A stretch of 64,000 bases of DNA from Streptomyces mashuensis (GCF_014654785.1 NZ_BNBD01000002.1:186001-250000); one strand, 5' to 3'; counted from the stretch's first letter, positions 26,101 through 34,345 are shown. The notes: generated by a model from the sequence alone, not told the origin. Made by a program: numbers and translations.

Positions 26101-27705
26101 GCCTTCGCGGCGTCGGTCCCGGAGCTGGAGGCGGCGCTGCGCGAGGAGCCGCCGACCGACCTGTGCTGGTTCTGGCGCGAGCCGGAAGCCACCGAGGACC
26201 CGGTGGCCGGCCTGCGGGCCGCGTCCGAGGCCAACTACCGCGAGCTGCTGGACGTCGTACGGGCGCTCGGTGACGCGCGCTTCGGCCGCAACCAGCGGCT
26301 GTGGCTGGTCACGCAGGGCGCGCAGCTGCTGCCCGGCGAGAAGCCCGGCGACCGGGTGCCCGCCGCGTCCACCCTGTGGGGCTTCGGCCGCGCGCTCGCC
26401 GTCGAGTACCCCGGCTTCCAGGTGACCCTGGTCGACCTGGAAGCCGACGGCACGGGGCAGGAGGCGCTCGTCGACGAGTGGCTGGCGGCCGGCGACGCCG
26501 AGGGCCAGCTGGCCCGCCGCGACGGGGAGCGCTGGGTGCGGCGGCTGCGCCGCTGCGTACCCGCCGAGCGGCCGCAGCGCGAGCGGCCCGTGACCGTCCG
26601 CCCCGACCGTACGTACGTGATCGCCGGCGGCCTGGGCGCGCTGGGCCTGGCCACGGCGCGGCGGCTGGTCGCGCTGGGCGCCCGGAACCTGGCGTTCCTC
26701 ACGCGTGGCGGCGCCGAGGACGTCTCGCCGGCCGCCCTCGGGCTGGGCTCGGACGTACAGGTGGTAGCCCTTCGCTGCGACATCGGTGCGCCGGAGGACG
26801 TGGCGGCGGCCTTCGCGGCGCTGGCCGCGGGCGAGCACCCGGTGGGTGGCGTCGTGCACGCCGCCGGGACGGTGGCCGACGCGCCGGTGCCCGACCAGAC
26901 GTGGGAGACCGTCGAGGCGGTGTTCCGTACGAAGGTGTTCGGCGCCTGGCTGCTGCACGAGGCGACCGCCGCGCTGCCGGACGTCGACTTCTTCGTCGGC
27001 TACTCCTCGGCCGCGTCCGTGCTGGGCGCCACCGCGCAGACCAACGCGTGCGCCGGCAACGCGTTCCTGGACCACCTGATGGCGTGGCGCGACGCCCACG
27101 GCCTGCCGTCGCTGAGCGTCAACTGGGGCCCGTGGGCCTCCGACGACCCGCAGCGCCGGCTCAGCACCTCGCTGATCCGCAGCTGGGAGGCCCAGGGCAT
27201 CCGCTTCCTGCAACCATCCGACGCCATGGACGCGCTGCCCGCCCTGCTGTCCGGCGCGGGCCCCCACCTCATGGTGGGTGCGTGCGACTGGGACCGGTTC
27301 ATCGCCCGGCGCCCCGAGAACGCCCTCTACGCGTCGCTCGGCACGGCCGGTGGGGACGGTACGGGCGGTACGGCGGCGGGTGCAGGCGCCGGTGGCGTCC
27401 TGGACCTGGCGGACCTGCTGACGGCCCCGGAACAGGAGCGCCTGTCCGCCCTCAACCGGACCGTACGGGCCCGGATCTCGGACGTGCTGCGGTTCGACGC
27501 CGAGGACGTCGAACCGGACGCCGAACTGGCGGCCCTCGGCCTCGACTCGCTCAACGCGGTGGAGCTGAGGAACGCGCTGGAGGCGACGTTCCGGGTGACG
27601 CTGCCGGTGTCGATCGCCTTCGACCAGCCGAGCGTGAACCTGCTGGCGGAGTACATCGACCGGCTGCTGGGCCCGGGCCCGGAAGCGGAGGGGAAAGCCG
27701 CATGA
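23128..27705 (+). CDS. One-module type I polyketide synthase, KS-AT-KR-ACP, ketoreductase predicted inactive
   Basis: A 1525-residue multidomain enzyme making one malonate-type extension. The KS (about 25-450) has Cys189 in DTTCSSSLAA, His324 in HGTGT and His364 in KTNIGH, so it should condense. The AT (about 575-870) has Ser664 in GHSLGE and VPYH at 763-766 in place of the usual HAFH or YASH. GHSLGE favours malonyl-CoA, but the VPYH motif is atypical. A Pro/Gly/Ala insertion of about 30 residues interrupts the AT near residues 595-625. The KR has the GGLGALG nucleotide loop near 1166 and Ser in YSSAAS. The catalytic Tyr position is Ala1307 in QTNACAGNAF, so reduction is not expected. The terminal ACP carries Ser1474 in LGLDSLNAVEL. 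There is no DH, ER or TE. Confidence 0.93.
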   Translation: MNVSRTPEMDEKDRLIRELMREKYEPVAVVGMGLRFPGGNTDVPGFTEFLRAGKSGVGPLPDDRRHLDPGQGADRPVGGFLDGIDRFDAAFFNISPKEAVYVDPHQRLALETAWEALEHAGIDPTALRHGTTGVYMGVTTLDYIFEATDLEPADVNGYLAPGLSHSGVSGRLSYFLGLRGPSMTVDTTCSSSLAAAHLAVQALRGGECGIALCGGVNVIHNALGDSVLRAGNMLAPDGRCKSFDDSADGYGRAEGCGVLVLKRLSDARRDGDTVHAVLTGTAVGQDGESAGLTAPNGAAQEAVLRAALGRARLEPGDIQYVEAHGTGTALGDPTEMGAISDVFAGSHSPSAPVVVGSLKTNIGHMEGAAGVGSIIKAVLQVREGEIFPHLNFTTPSRRIAWASSPVTVPTELRPWPAAETRRALVNGFGVTGTLASVVVEEAPPAEEPVPQAADEPEGGIFTLSAKSRKSLRAQAERYKRYLEGGTGAASAVAGLCRTANTGRAHFKYRIAAPVREHRDIVRLLDKHLALLEQGDAPAGGGVPKVALLFTGMGSQYTGMGAALYARYPVFREALDTCDALFAPLLGLSVRDLMLGGAPGEEAPGAAAPGDAAPGGGTPGGGSPGEPALIDQARYAQPAVFSLEYALAQLWLSWGLRPSVLIGHSLGEVAAAAVAGLFPLEDAARLVAERGRLSQSVPVPGGMAAVGAPAHEIAPLLEPYPDLGIGAINGPTQCLVSGGRDALEALGRELAEKGVKYTVLPSAVPYHSPLLNGILDEFRAVLETVRFQTPTMTLISNVTGQVAKAAEIATPDYWVRHLVATVNFEAGIAAVEKRGRHAFLEVGPSGALTSLARNCATDPSHLWLSSTYKGDQDADRIRRSLAQLYSAGLPVSWTGYHRGRPGAKAPLPTYAFDRKPYWLPTPQRRAAEEAWRAEQTTEAAREQERHLFYEAHWEPQPLPDTRRTGRRALVLNATAADCPGLLRRAAEADVRVAFAASVPELEAALREEPPTDLCWFWREPEATEDPVAGLRAASEANYRELLDVVRALGDARFGRNQRLWLVTQGAQLLPGEKPGDRVPAASTLWGFGRALAVEYPGFQVTLVDLEADGTGQEALVDEWLAAGDAEGQLARRDGERWVRRLRRCVPAERPQRERPVTVRPDRTYVIAGGLGALGLATARRLVALGARNLAFLTRGGAEDVSPAALGLGSDVQVVALRCDIGAPEDVAAAFAALAAGEHPVGGVVHAAGTVADAPVPDQTWETVEAVFRTKVFGAWLLHEATAALPDVDFFVGYSSAASVLGATAQTNACAGNAFLDHLMAWRDAHGLPSLSVNWGPWASDDPQRRLSTSLIRSWEAQGIRFLQPSDAMDALPALLSGAGPHLMVGACDWDRFIARRPENALYASLGTAGGDGTGGTAAGAGAGGVLDLADLLTAPEQERLSALNRTVRARISDVLRFDAEDVEPDAELAALGLDSLNAVELRNALEATFRVTLPVSIAFDQPSVNLLAEYIDRLLGPGPEAEGKAA

Positions 27706-29342
27706 CCGCTGAAGGAAGCGCTGAGGCAAGCGCTGAGGCAACCAAGGAACCGGACAAGGAGACGACCATGGACACGGCGGCCCCCCACCGCCCGCGGACG
27801 CTGGACGGCGTCATCGCCCACCAGGCCCGCACCCGGCCCGGCCAGGCGGCCGTCGTCTGCGAGGGCCGCACCGTCACGTACGCCGGGCTGCACCGGGAGA
27901 GCAACCGCACCGCGCACGCGTTCCGCGCGGCCGGCCTCGGCCCCGGTGCGCGTGTGGCGTTCCTCGGCAAGGAGTCGGAGGAGTACTGGGAGGCGGCGTT
28001 CGCCTGCGCGAAGGCCGGCACCGTGCTCGTACCCGTCAACTGGCGGCTGACCGCCGAGGAGGTCGACCACATCCTGCGCGACTCGGACACCGAGCTGCTG
28101 CTGGTCGACGAGGAGCACCTGCCGGTCGCCGAGCAGGTGCGGGAGCGCCTGCCGAAGCTGCGGGCCGTGGTGCCGGTCGGCCCGGCGGGCGCGGCACCGG
28201 GCGGGCTGACCGCCCGGAAGGCCGGCTGTCCCGACGCCGACCTGCCGGCGACGAGCGACGGCGAGACGCCGGTGGCGCAGATCTACACGAGCGGCACCAG
28301 TGGCCTGCCGAAGGGCGTGGTGCTGGCCCACCGTGCCTTCTTCAACGTCGCGGAGGCCATGGAGTCGCACGGCCTGGACTGGCTCGACTGGAAGGAGGGC
28401 GACAAGAGCCTGCTGGGCCTGCCCGGTTTCCACATCGGCGGCCTGTCGTACGCGATGCAGGGCTTCAACGCGGGCGTCACGGTCGTGTCGATGCCCATGT
28501 TCATCAGCTCGGACGCGGTGCGGCTGATCGAGGCGCTGGGCGTGACGACGGCGATCGTGGCGCCGGCGATGCTCCAGATGATGCTGTCCGAGCCGGCCTC
28601 GGCGCGCGGTGCCCTCGCGTCGCTGCGGAAGGTCGTCTACGGGGGCTCGCCGATCACGGAGACGCTGCTGGCGCTGTGCCTGGAGCGGATGGACTGCGAC
28701 TTCCTCCAGATCTACGGCAGCAGCGAGACCGGCAACTTCGCGGTGTGCCTGCCGCCGGCCGACCACGTGCCGGGCAGCCCGCGGCTGAAGGCGGCGGGCC
28801 GGCCGTACCCCGGTATCAAGGTGAAGATCGTCGACCGGGAGGGGCGGACGCTGCCGCCGGGCGAGACCGGCGAGATCTGTGTCCGCACCCCCGCCGGCAT
28901 GATCGACTACTGGGGTCTGCCGGAGGCGACCGCGCGGACGGTGGTGGACGGCTGGATCCACATGGGCGACGCCGGGCACGTGGACGAGGACGGCTACGTC
29001 TACGTCAACGACCGCGTCAACGACATGATCATCGTGGCGGGCGAGAACGTGTACCCGACGGAGATCGAGAACGCCCTGACCCGCCACCCGGCGGTGGCGG
29101 AGGCGGCGGTGGTCGGCCTGCCGCACGAGCGCTGGGGCGAGTCGGTGCACGCACGCCTGGTCCTGGCGCCGGGGCAGCGGCTGACGGTGCGGGAGATGCT
29201 GGTGTTCCTGAAGGGCCAGATCGCGGACTTCAAGATCCCGACGACGTACGACTTCGCGGACCGGCTGCCGCGGAACCCGAGCGGCAAGATCCTCCGCCGG
29301 GACGTACGGAGGGAGCTGGCGCCGGCAGCGGCGGCGAGCTGA
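27702..29342 (+). CDS. Acyl-CoA/acyl-ACP ligase (ANL adenylating enzyme)
   Basis: Activates a carboxylic acid as acyl-AMP and passes it to CoA or a carrier. ANL motifs are complete: YTSGTSGLPKGV (P-loop), YGSSETGN, a GETGEICVR stretch, the hinge region DRVNDMIIVAGENVYP and C-terminal PRNPSGKILRR with the catalytic Lys. Two starts are plausible. ATG 27702 overlaps the PKS stop and has GGAGGGG upstream. ATG 27768 has AAGGAG and omits a low-complexity AEGSAEASAEA leader built on a 12-bp tandem repeat (27716-27739). The gene is coupled to the PKS and probably provides its starter; which acid is unknown. Confidence 0.87.
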   Translation: MTAEGSAEASAEATKEPDKETTMDTAAPHRPRTLDGVIAHQARTRPGQAAVVCEGRTVTYAGLHRESNRTAHAFRAAGLGPGARVAFLGKESEEYWEAAFACAKAGTVLVPVNWRLTAEEVDHILRDSDTELLLVDEEHLPVAEQVRERLPKLRAVVPVGPAGAAPGGLTARKAGCPDADLPATSDGETPVAQIYTSGTSGLPKGVVLAHRAFFNVAEAMESHGLDWLDWKEGDKSLLGLPGFHIGGLSYAMQGFNAGVTVVSMPMFISSDAVRLIEALGVTTAIVAPAMLQMMLSEPASARGALASLRKVVYGGSPITETLLALCLERMDCDFLQIYGSSETGNFAVCLPPADHVPGSPRLKAAGRPYPGIKVKIVDREGRTLPPGETGEICVRTPAGMIDYWGLPEATARTVVDGWIHMGDAGHVDEDGYVYVNDRVNDMIIVAGENVYPTEIENALTRHPAVAEAAVVGLPHERWGESVHARLVLAPGQRLTVREMLVFLKGQIADFKIPTTYDFADRLPRNPSGKILRRDVRRELAPAAAAS

Positions 29343-29356
29343 GGTGAGGTGAGAGG

Positions 29357-29392
29357 AAGGGCCCGGCCGGAGGAGCGTGCGCCCGGGCCCTT
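29357..29392. terminator. Bidirectional terminator between the ligase and monooxygenase genes
   Basis: A 10-bp perfect stem AAGGGCCCGG/CCGGGCCCTT around a 16-nt loop lies in the 67-nt gap between convergent genes. Confidence 0.7.
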
Positions 29393-29409
29393 CGCCTTAC
29401 TACTTGTTA

Positions 29410-30873
29410 TTACTTGCCCAGGACCTCGTAATGCTCGAGGACGAAATCCTTGGTGGCCTGCCGGTAGTCCTCGATGCTGCCGGGCCAGTTGTTGACGACG
29501 CGGCCGGTGGCGGTCTTGTACCAGCTGGTGCAGCTGCCGGCGAAGGCCGTGGCCGACAGCTGGCGCTGGATGGTCTCGTTGTACTCGGCCAGCACCTCGG
29601 GGCGGATGTCGAAGGCGGCGGCGGACTGCTCGCGCAGGGCCTCGACGGCGCGGAGGACGTAGTCGATCTGGGACTCGACCATGAAGAGGACGGAGTGGTG
29701 GCCGAGGTTGGTGTTGGGGCCGTAGAGCATGAACATGTTGGGGAAGCCGCTGACGGTCATGCCGAGGTACGCCTGCGGCCCGTCGCCCCAGGCATCGCGG
29801 AGCGGACGGCCGCCGCGGCCGGTGATGGTGACGCCACCGGTGACCTCCAGGGTGCGGAAGCCGGTGGCGTAGACGATGACGTCGACCTCGTGCAACTGCC
29901 CGTCGGCGGTGCGGATGCCGCCGGGTTCGACGCGGTCGATGCGCTCGTCGACGAGGTCGACGTCGTCGCGCATGAGGGCGGGGTAGTAGTCGTCGGTGAT
30001 GAGCACGCGCTTGCACCCGAACTCGTAGGCGGGCCGCAGTTTTTCGCGCAGCTCGGGGTCCGGGACCTGGCTCTCCAGGAAGTCGGCGCAGATCTTCTCG
30101 AACTGCTCGCGGACGTCGTTGCCGTCGAGAGCCAGACCGGCGGCCCATCCGTCGCGCTCGCGGTACAGCGACTCGCGGAGCTCGGTATAGCGGGCGGGGT
30201 CGTCGCGGAGGGCCTGCCGCTCGCCGGTGTCGAGGGCACGGTCCTGGCGGGGCAGGAGGTAGTTGGGCGAGCGCTGGAAGACCGTGAGGTGGGCGGTCTG
30301 CCCGGCGATGGCGGGAACGAGCTGCACGGCGCTGGCGCCGCTGCCGATGCAGGCGACGCGCTTACCGGCGAGGTCGAGGTCGCGGGGCCAGCGGGCGGTG
30401 TGCACGGAGGTACCGGCGAAGGACTCGCGGCCCTGTATGGAACCGTAGGAGGGCTGGTTGAGCTGCCCCCAGGCGGTGATGAGGACCTGGGCGCGGATCT
30501 CGCGGCCGTCGGAGGTCCGCACGACCCAGCACTGCCGCTCGTCGCACCACGACGCCTCGGCAACCTCGACCCCGAACTGAATGAACTGCTCGAGCTCATA
30601 CTGCTCGGCGAACAGCTCGATGTTGTGCAGGATCTCGGGCTGGGCGGCGTAGACGCGGCTCCAGTCGGGCTGGTCGCCGAACGAGAACCAGTAGAGGTGC
30701 GACTGCACGTCGCAGGCGGCGCCGGGGTAGGTGTTGTCCCGCCAGGTACCGCCGAGCGAACCGGCCTTCTCCAGCAGGGTGAAGGAGGTCTCCCCGGCCA
30801 GCTTCAGCCGCGCCGCCATGGCCAGCCCCGACATACCGGCGCCGATGATCACGGTCTTGAACTCGGTCTGCAA
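29410..30873 (-). CDS. FAD/NADPH-dependent Baeyer-Villiger monooxygenase
   Basis: Inserts oxygen next to a ketone to make an ester or lactone, using FAD and NADPH. The 487-residue protein has the FAD motif GAGMSG near residue 12, the Baeyer-Villiger fingerprint FAGTSVHTARWP (FxGxxxHxxxW/P type), the NADPH motif GSGASA and a late ATGF motif. I use TTG 30873, preceded by GGAG, because the family N-terminus starts there; the frame continues upstream through unrelated Arg/Gly-rich residues. It converges on the PKS-ligase operon. A ketone made by the reductase-dead PKS is a sensible substrate, but this is inference. Confidence 0.9.
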   Translation of the reverse strand: MQTEFKTVIIGAGMSGLAMAARLKLAGETSFTLLEKAGSLGGTWRDNTYPGAACDVQSHLYWFSFGDQPDWSRVYAAQPEILHNIELFAEQYELEQFIQFGVEVAEASWCDERQCWVVRTSDGREIRAQVLITAWGQLNQPSYGSIQGRESFAGTSVHTARWPRDLDLAGKRVACIGSGASAVQLVPAIAGQTAHLTVFQRSPNYLLPRQDRALDTGERQALRDDPARYTELRESLYRERDGWAAGLALDGNDVREQFEKICADFLESQVPDPELREKLRPAYEFGCKRVLITDDYYPALMRDDVDLVDERIDRVEPGGIRTADGQLHEVDVIVYATGFRTLEVTGGVTITGRGGRPLRDAWGDGPQAYLGMTVSGFPNMFMLYGPNTNLGHHSVLFMVESQIDYVLRAVEALREQSAAAFDIRPEVLAEYNETIQRQLSATAFAGSCTSWYKTATGRVVNNWPGSIEDYRQATKDFVLEHYEVLGK

Positions 30874-31052
30874 TGGAACTCCAAGCCTCGTAAGTGGCAC
30901 GGCCCGCGCGGACCGCCCCCAAACGAGGCCCACCGGACCCCCACCCCGGCCGCCCCGGCATCCCGCCACGATTCACGACAAGCCGTCGGTACGCCGACGA
31001 TGCCGCAGGGGCCTGACACGGGGCTGATCCGGGGCTGATCCGGAGCTGATGG

Positions 31053-31074
31053 GGGCAGCCCCGAAGGGCTGCCC
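31053..31074. terminator. Terminator hairpin
   Basis: A 9-bp perfect stem GGGCAGCCC-cgaa-GGGCTGCCC lies just downstream of the small membrane protein gene on the minus strand. Confidence 0.65.
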
Positions 31075-31084
31075 TGTGCGAGTG

Positions 31085-31294
31085 CTACCGCTCCTTCTTC
31101 ATGTACGTGACGACGCTCATGCCGGCGGTGAAGCAGAACGCCAGGGCGGCGCCGCCGGAGCCGGCGGCGGTGAGGGGTGACGTGCCACAGGCCGTGAACA
31201 GCAACCCGGTGGCGAGGCCGGCGACGACCGACACCAGGGAGACGATCAGGACCTCATAGACGCGGTGGTTGCACTCCGGGGTGGGCGTGGACAA
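31085..31294 (-). CDS. Small membrane protein, function unknown
   Basis: A 69-residue protein with two hydrophobic segments (VYEVLIVSLVSVVAGLATGL and AALAFCFTAGMSVV) and a basic end MKKER. TTG 31294 has GGAGG about 7 nt upstream. It is the last well-supported gene before the accessory patch at 31.3 kb; no family is recognised. Confidence 0.6.
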   Translation of the reverse strand: MSTPTPECNHRVYEVLIVSLVSVVAGLATGLLFTACGTSPLTAAGSGGAALAFCFTAGMSVVTYMKKER

Positions 31295-31321
31295 GAGGGT
31301 TCCTCCGAGATGCGTGCGATC

Positions 31322-31465
31322 TCACCGGAGGTCGGGCACCCTTCCCATGCTGAGAAAGGCCGACCAGCCGACGCCTACGCACTGTGGGCGTAGATGCAGG
31401 AACCCGCTGGGATAGCGGATTCCCAGATCGCCCGCCGCAGGCACGGACGGTACGGCTCCCTGCAC
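31322..31465 (-). CDS. Doubtful small ORF
   Basis: A 47-codon frame from GTG 31465 with GAGAGGAG 6 nt upstream; it remains open in frame to 31600. Codon third positions are not strongly GC-biased and no family is recognised. It could be a remnant of a longer gene, since it lies in a region of mixed base composition between the BVMO and the non-coding stretch. Confidence 0.25.
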   Translation of the reverse strand: MQGAVPSVPAAGDLGIRYPSGFLHLRPQCVGVGWSAFLSMGRVPDLR

Positions 31466-31615
31466 GCGCAACTCCTCTCTCAACGCCAGCCACTTGGCAG
31501 CAGCAGTGGATGGGAACATCGTATCGAGGGGCTCTGACACTCGGGCGCAACAGCGCGAACCAGGCGGCGCGTGGTACCCGTCGACGCGCCCGGGCGACAC
31601 CGGCAGTTGCCGCCG

Positions 31616-31750
31616 TCAGCCCGCGTTGTCGTCCTCTCTCGGGAGGATGAACCCTCGCACCGGCCGATCGGTGCCTTCTTCGGCCGCGAGGCGCCGGGTC
31701 CTCCCCGTCACTTCGACGATCTCGGCATACCTGGGGTCGACCCGTTTCAC
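31616..31750 (-). CDS. Small hypothetical protein, 44 residues
   Basis: A short frame from GTG 31750, with a GGGGG stretch about 10 nt upstream, giving VKRVDPRYAEIVEVTGRTRR and ending PREDDNAG. Composition is protein-like and charged. It may pair with the doubtful ORF just downstream on the same strand. No function is recognised. Confidence 0.35.
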   Translation of the reverse strand: MKRVDPRYAEIVEVTGRTRRLAAEEGTDRPVRGFILPREDDNAG

Positions 31751-31998
31751 GGCTGACTGCCCCCTTTCCGGATGTGGGCAGCGAACGCGCTTCAGTCACT
31801 CGGGGCGAGGGCTGCGCACATGCCGGAGCTCCAGGTGCGAACTGCCTGGTCAGCCGACATTTGGGAAATATTCGCCAGGGTTCGCCAGGGCCCGCCAGAT
31901 GGCGTGCCACTTCCCATCCGGTGTGATGTATGTCGTAGCCGTCCCAAGTGCCGACTGGGCGTGCCGACCAAGTCGCTCTCACCGGAGGGGAGGTGGAC

Positions 31999-32145
31999 AT
32001 GCGGAAGTGGTTCAGGACGAAGACACCGGACCGAAGCAAGCAAGAGCGAAGCAAGCTCGATCCAGCAACCCGAGCCCAGCTGATCATCGCGGTGCTCGGC
32101 ACAGTCACTGCGGTTGCAGGGTGTGTGGCTCAGTTCGCGCGGTGA
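31999..32145 (+). CDS. Small membrane protein, 48 residues
   Basis: ATG 31999 has an ideal GGAGG ribosome site 5 nt upstream. The product begins with a basic patch (MRKWFRTKTPDRSKQERSK) and ends in one hydrophobic helix (LIIAVLGTVTAVAGCVA), a layout seen in small membrane-anchored regulators and type I toxin-like peptides. No partner antisense RNA or antitoxin is evident. Function is unknown. Confidence 0.5.
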   Translation: MRKWFRTKTPDRSKQERSKLDPATRAQLIIAVLGTVTAVAGCVAQFAR

Positions 32146-32253
32146 ACGCGGGCGCGGAACTGTGAGGGGCACCGGACGGCACAGTCGCGGCCTGCGTGAA
32201 GCGGGCCCGACCGGCACATGATCGGCCGGCCCCGCCCCAACGCCCACACGCCG

Positions 32254-32287
32254 GGCCGGGGCTCTGGTGGCACCCAGAGCCCCGGCC
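32254..32287. terminator. Strong terminator hairpin
   Basis: A perfect 14-bp stem GGCCGGGGCTCTGG/CCAGAGCCCCGGCC with a 6-nt loop, about 110 nt after the small membrane protein gene. No U-tract. Confidence 0.7.
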
Positions 32288-32460
32288 GCGATGCCGTGTG
32301 GCCTCCGGCATCACCGGAGGAGCCCTTCACGTCAAGTATCGGGTCGGCTCAGCGCGCGACCACCTGGCGTACCCCTAGTTCTGGGTGGCGCGCCCTGGCG
32401 AGCGCTCGGGCCGAAACTCCCCAGAAACCCCCCACGAGGCAAAAAGAAACCCCTCCGCCC

Positions 32461-32552
32461 CACGTTTGCGCAGGTCAGAGGGGTGTGAGGCGGACGAGTC
32501 GGCCTGTACGCCGGGGAGAGTCGCCGCAACGCTATTGACCTGCACAAACGTG
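32461..32552. repeat. Widely spaced 18-nt inverted repeat
   Basis: CACGTTTGCGCAGGTCAG at 32461-32478 is inverted as TTGACCTGCACAAACGTG at 32535-32552, with 16 of 18 positions matching across a 56-nt spacer. The size and spacing fit a two-site operator or a recombinase arm. Nothing else in the sequence decides between these. Confidence 0.55.
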
Positions 32553-33064
32553 CGAGGGAGCCGCCTCCGCGGCTACCTAAAAGGCTACCTACGTTTCGCG
32601 TCCCGCTCCATGCCTGGACAAGGCCCTGCTTCGGCTCAGCACCGCCGAGGGCTTCGGCTCGCCGGGCCTCTCGGGGAGCAGGGGTACAGGTGCGGCCGCG
32701 AAGGCGTCAGCCCACCCTAGGCGAGTCCAACATGTGGACAGTGCGAGTGATCTACATCACATGCACATAGCGGCCTGCGCCCGGCGGAATTTCTGCGCGA
32801 AGGCGCTTCGGGAGTCGGAGCCGGGGCCGCCCCAGGCGGCAATTCACCTCGGTCGAGGTATACCCAACAGGGATTCCTGTGGGGCGGGCCGAGGGGCGGA
32901 TTGATGGCGAATCGATCTTGGGCGTGCGCTTGCGGCGACGCTCGGGAGCGCGTCCGGCCGCAGGGCAGGCTCGCCTCGGTGCTCAAGGTTGCGATCGACC
33001 TCGGAGGTCGGTTGCCCCGAGCTTTCTGAACGACGACCGGAGAAATTGCAGGGTCGTATTCGGG

Positions 33065-33616
33065 TTACTGAACGTTCGGCTGAACTGGCACGGACGCCCA
33101 GGTCACGTACCCGGCATTGTCGCCGCGGTACTGCCCGATGTCGTCGGTGAGGCGGCGTACGAGGTACAGGCCCGGCTCGTCGTCGGGCTGCGGGAGCGGC
33201 CCTTGCTTCTCCCCTACGGAGACCGTGATGTGCGTGCCGTCGAACACGATGCGCCCGAGGATGTCCGGGCCGTGCCGATCCCGGCTGGCGATGTCGACGA
33301 GTTCGCGGACCACTGAGATCACGTCGTCACTGGCCGCCTGGGCGGCTGGGGCGCCTTTCAGCAGCATCGGCAGGGTCCGGCGAGCGAACGCTGCCGCGCG
33401 TTCCATCGGGCTGGCCGGCGCGGTGCTCGTCCCCAGACAGAAGGTGATCTCACGGCTCATCGCCAACTGTCGCCATGGAGCCAGCGACGGCAGCAGCTCA
33501 CCAAGTGAGTCGCGCTCGGTGGAAGAAAGCGTCACGTCTACCCGTCCCATCGCTCGAGCGTGACCGAACTCTAGTTCGACTACGCCCTGATCACCAGAAG
33601 AAACTTCCCTGCTCAT
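33065..33616 (-). CDS. HATPase-fold (anti-sigma-factor-like) regulatory protein
   Basis: A 183-residue protein. The C-terminal part has a degenerate GHKL ATPase layout: helix DDVISVVRELVDIASRDRHG in place of the N-box, a central strand and GLYLVRRLTDDIG resembling the G2 region. Streptomyces has many such RsbW/SpoIIE-associated kinases that act as anti-sigma factors. Key N-box Asn is not evident, so ATP binding is uncertain. ATG 33616 is used; the frame extends to 33676. It is divergent from the HTH regulator, across a 129-nt promoter region. Confidence 0.6.
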   Translation of the reverse strand: MSREVSSGDQGVVELEFGHARAMGRVDVTLSSTERDSLGELLPSLAPWRQLAMSREITFCLGTSTAPASPMERAAAFARRTLPMLLKGAPAAQAASDDVISVVRELVDIASRDRHGPDILGRIVFDGTHITVSVGEKQGPLPQPDDEPGLYLVRRLTDDIGQYRGDNAGYVTWASVPVQPNVQ

Positions 33617-33745
33617 GCCTCGTAGCCCACCTCGCCGAAGCCGGGGTGAGCAATCTGAGTTGCTATCGTATGCCAAGTGGAATCCATAGTTCCGCTTGGA
33701 TCAACTGAGATTAACGCCCGCGAGACAGAGAGGGGGGACGCTGCC

Positions 33746-34345
33746 GTGACCCATGCCCACGGAAGCGAAGCTCCGCAGGACGAGCCAGTGGGGGGCAGCT
33801 TCGCGGATCGGCTCGACTTCCTGTGCACTCACGACCCGCGGGGGCCCTTCACCAACCCGCAGGTCGTACGGATGCTCGAGGAGCGGGGCTTGCCCGCCCC
33901 GTCGTCTACGTACATGTGGCAGCTTCGAACCGGACGGGCGGACAACCCGACCAAGAAGCACATGGACGCCCTCGCCGACCTCTTTGCCGTGCCTCAGGAC
34001 TACTGGTCCAACCGCGGTACCGCCACCACCGTGAACAGCATGATCACCCGCCTTAATGAGCTCAAGGAGTCCGGCGCCGACCCTGAGCAGCTCCACCGGC
34101 AGCTCAGATCCTTTACGAAGCTGATGAGCCAAGGAGTTGCTCCGGAGGCGTTGGATGAGCAGTTGCAGACCTTGATCCGGCTGCAAGAGGCGGGTGTGAC
34201 CGCAGCCACGTTGAAGCGCTTGCAGGATGCGCGGGTCACCGATATTGCGATGAGAGCCGTTGGTCTGTCCGACAAGGGCCTCACCGCGGCCGCGGCCATG
34301 ATCGACCAGGTTCGCCGACTCGAAGGACTGCCGGCCGAGTCTTAA
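33746..34345 (+). CDS. XRE-like helix-turn-helix regulator
   Basis: A 199-residue DNA-binding protein. The N-terminal third (FADRLDFLCTHD through MDALADLFAVPQDYW) has the layout of the XRE-type HTH seen in Streptomyces regulators that recognise long (TxxxTG-like) operators. The rest is helical with repeated LQTLIRLQEAGVTAATLKRLQ heptads that may mediate oligomerisation. GTG 33746 has a GAGAGGGGGGA ribosome site; an upstream GTG at 33677 lacks one. It starts the cassette with the ImmA-like peptidase and the MAB_1171c-type protein. Confidence 0.75.
   Translation: MTHAHGSEAPQDEPVGGSFADRLDFLCTHDPRGPFTNPQVVRMLEERGLPAPSSTYMWQLRTGRADNPTKKHMDALADLFAVPQDYWSNRGTATTVNSMITRLNELKESGADPEQLHRQLRSFTKLMSQGVAPEALDEQLQTLIRLQEAGVTAATLKRLQDARVTDIAMRAVGLSDKGLTAAAAMIDQVRRLEGLPAES

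Larger units (their letters stand above)
32146..33064. other. Long non-coding stretch in the accessory patch
   Basis: About 0.9 kb with no convincing gene on either strand. It holds a 14-bp terminator stem (32254-32287), a widely spaced inverted repeat (32461-32552) and a direct repeat GGCTACCTA (32571-32579 and 32583-32591). Open frames here have poor third-position bias. It could be decayed DNA, a recombination scar or a regulatory RNA region; I see no tRNA-like fold or attachment core. Confidence 0.5.

Noticed and set aside
23137..27741. 1534-codon minus-strand frame over the PKS
   Set aside because: The plus frame has all KS, AT, KR and ACP motifs. The minus frame has no domain signature and is low-complexity.
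32747..32760. GTGATCTACATCAC palindrome as a Crp-type site
   Set aside because: It fits the GTGA-N6-TCAC form, but no gene start is placed to be controlled by it. One such site in a non-coding region is likely by chance.
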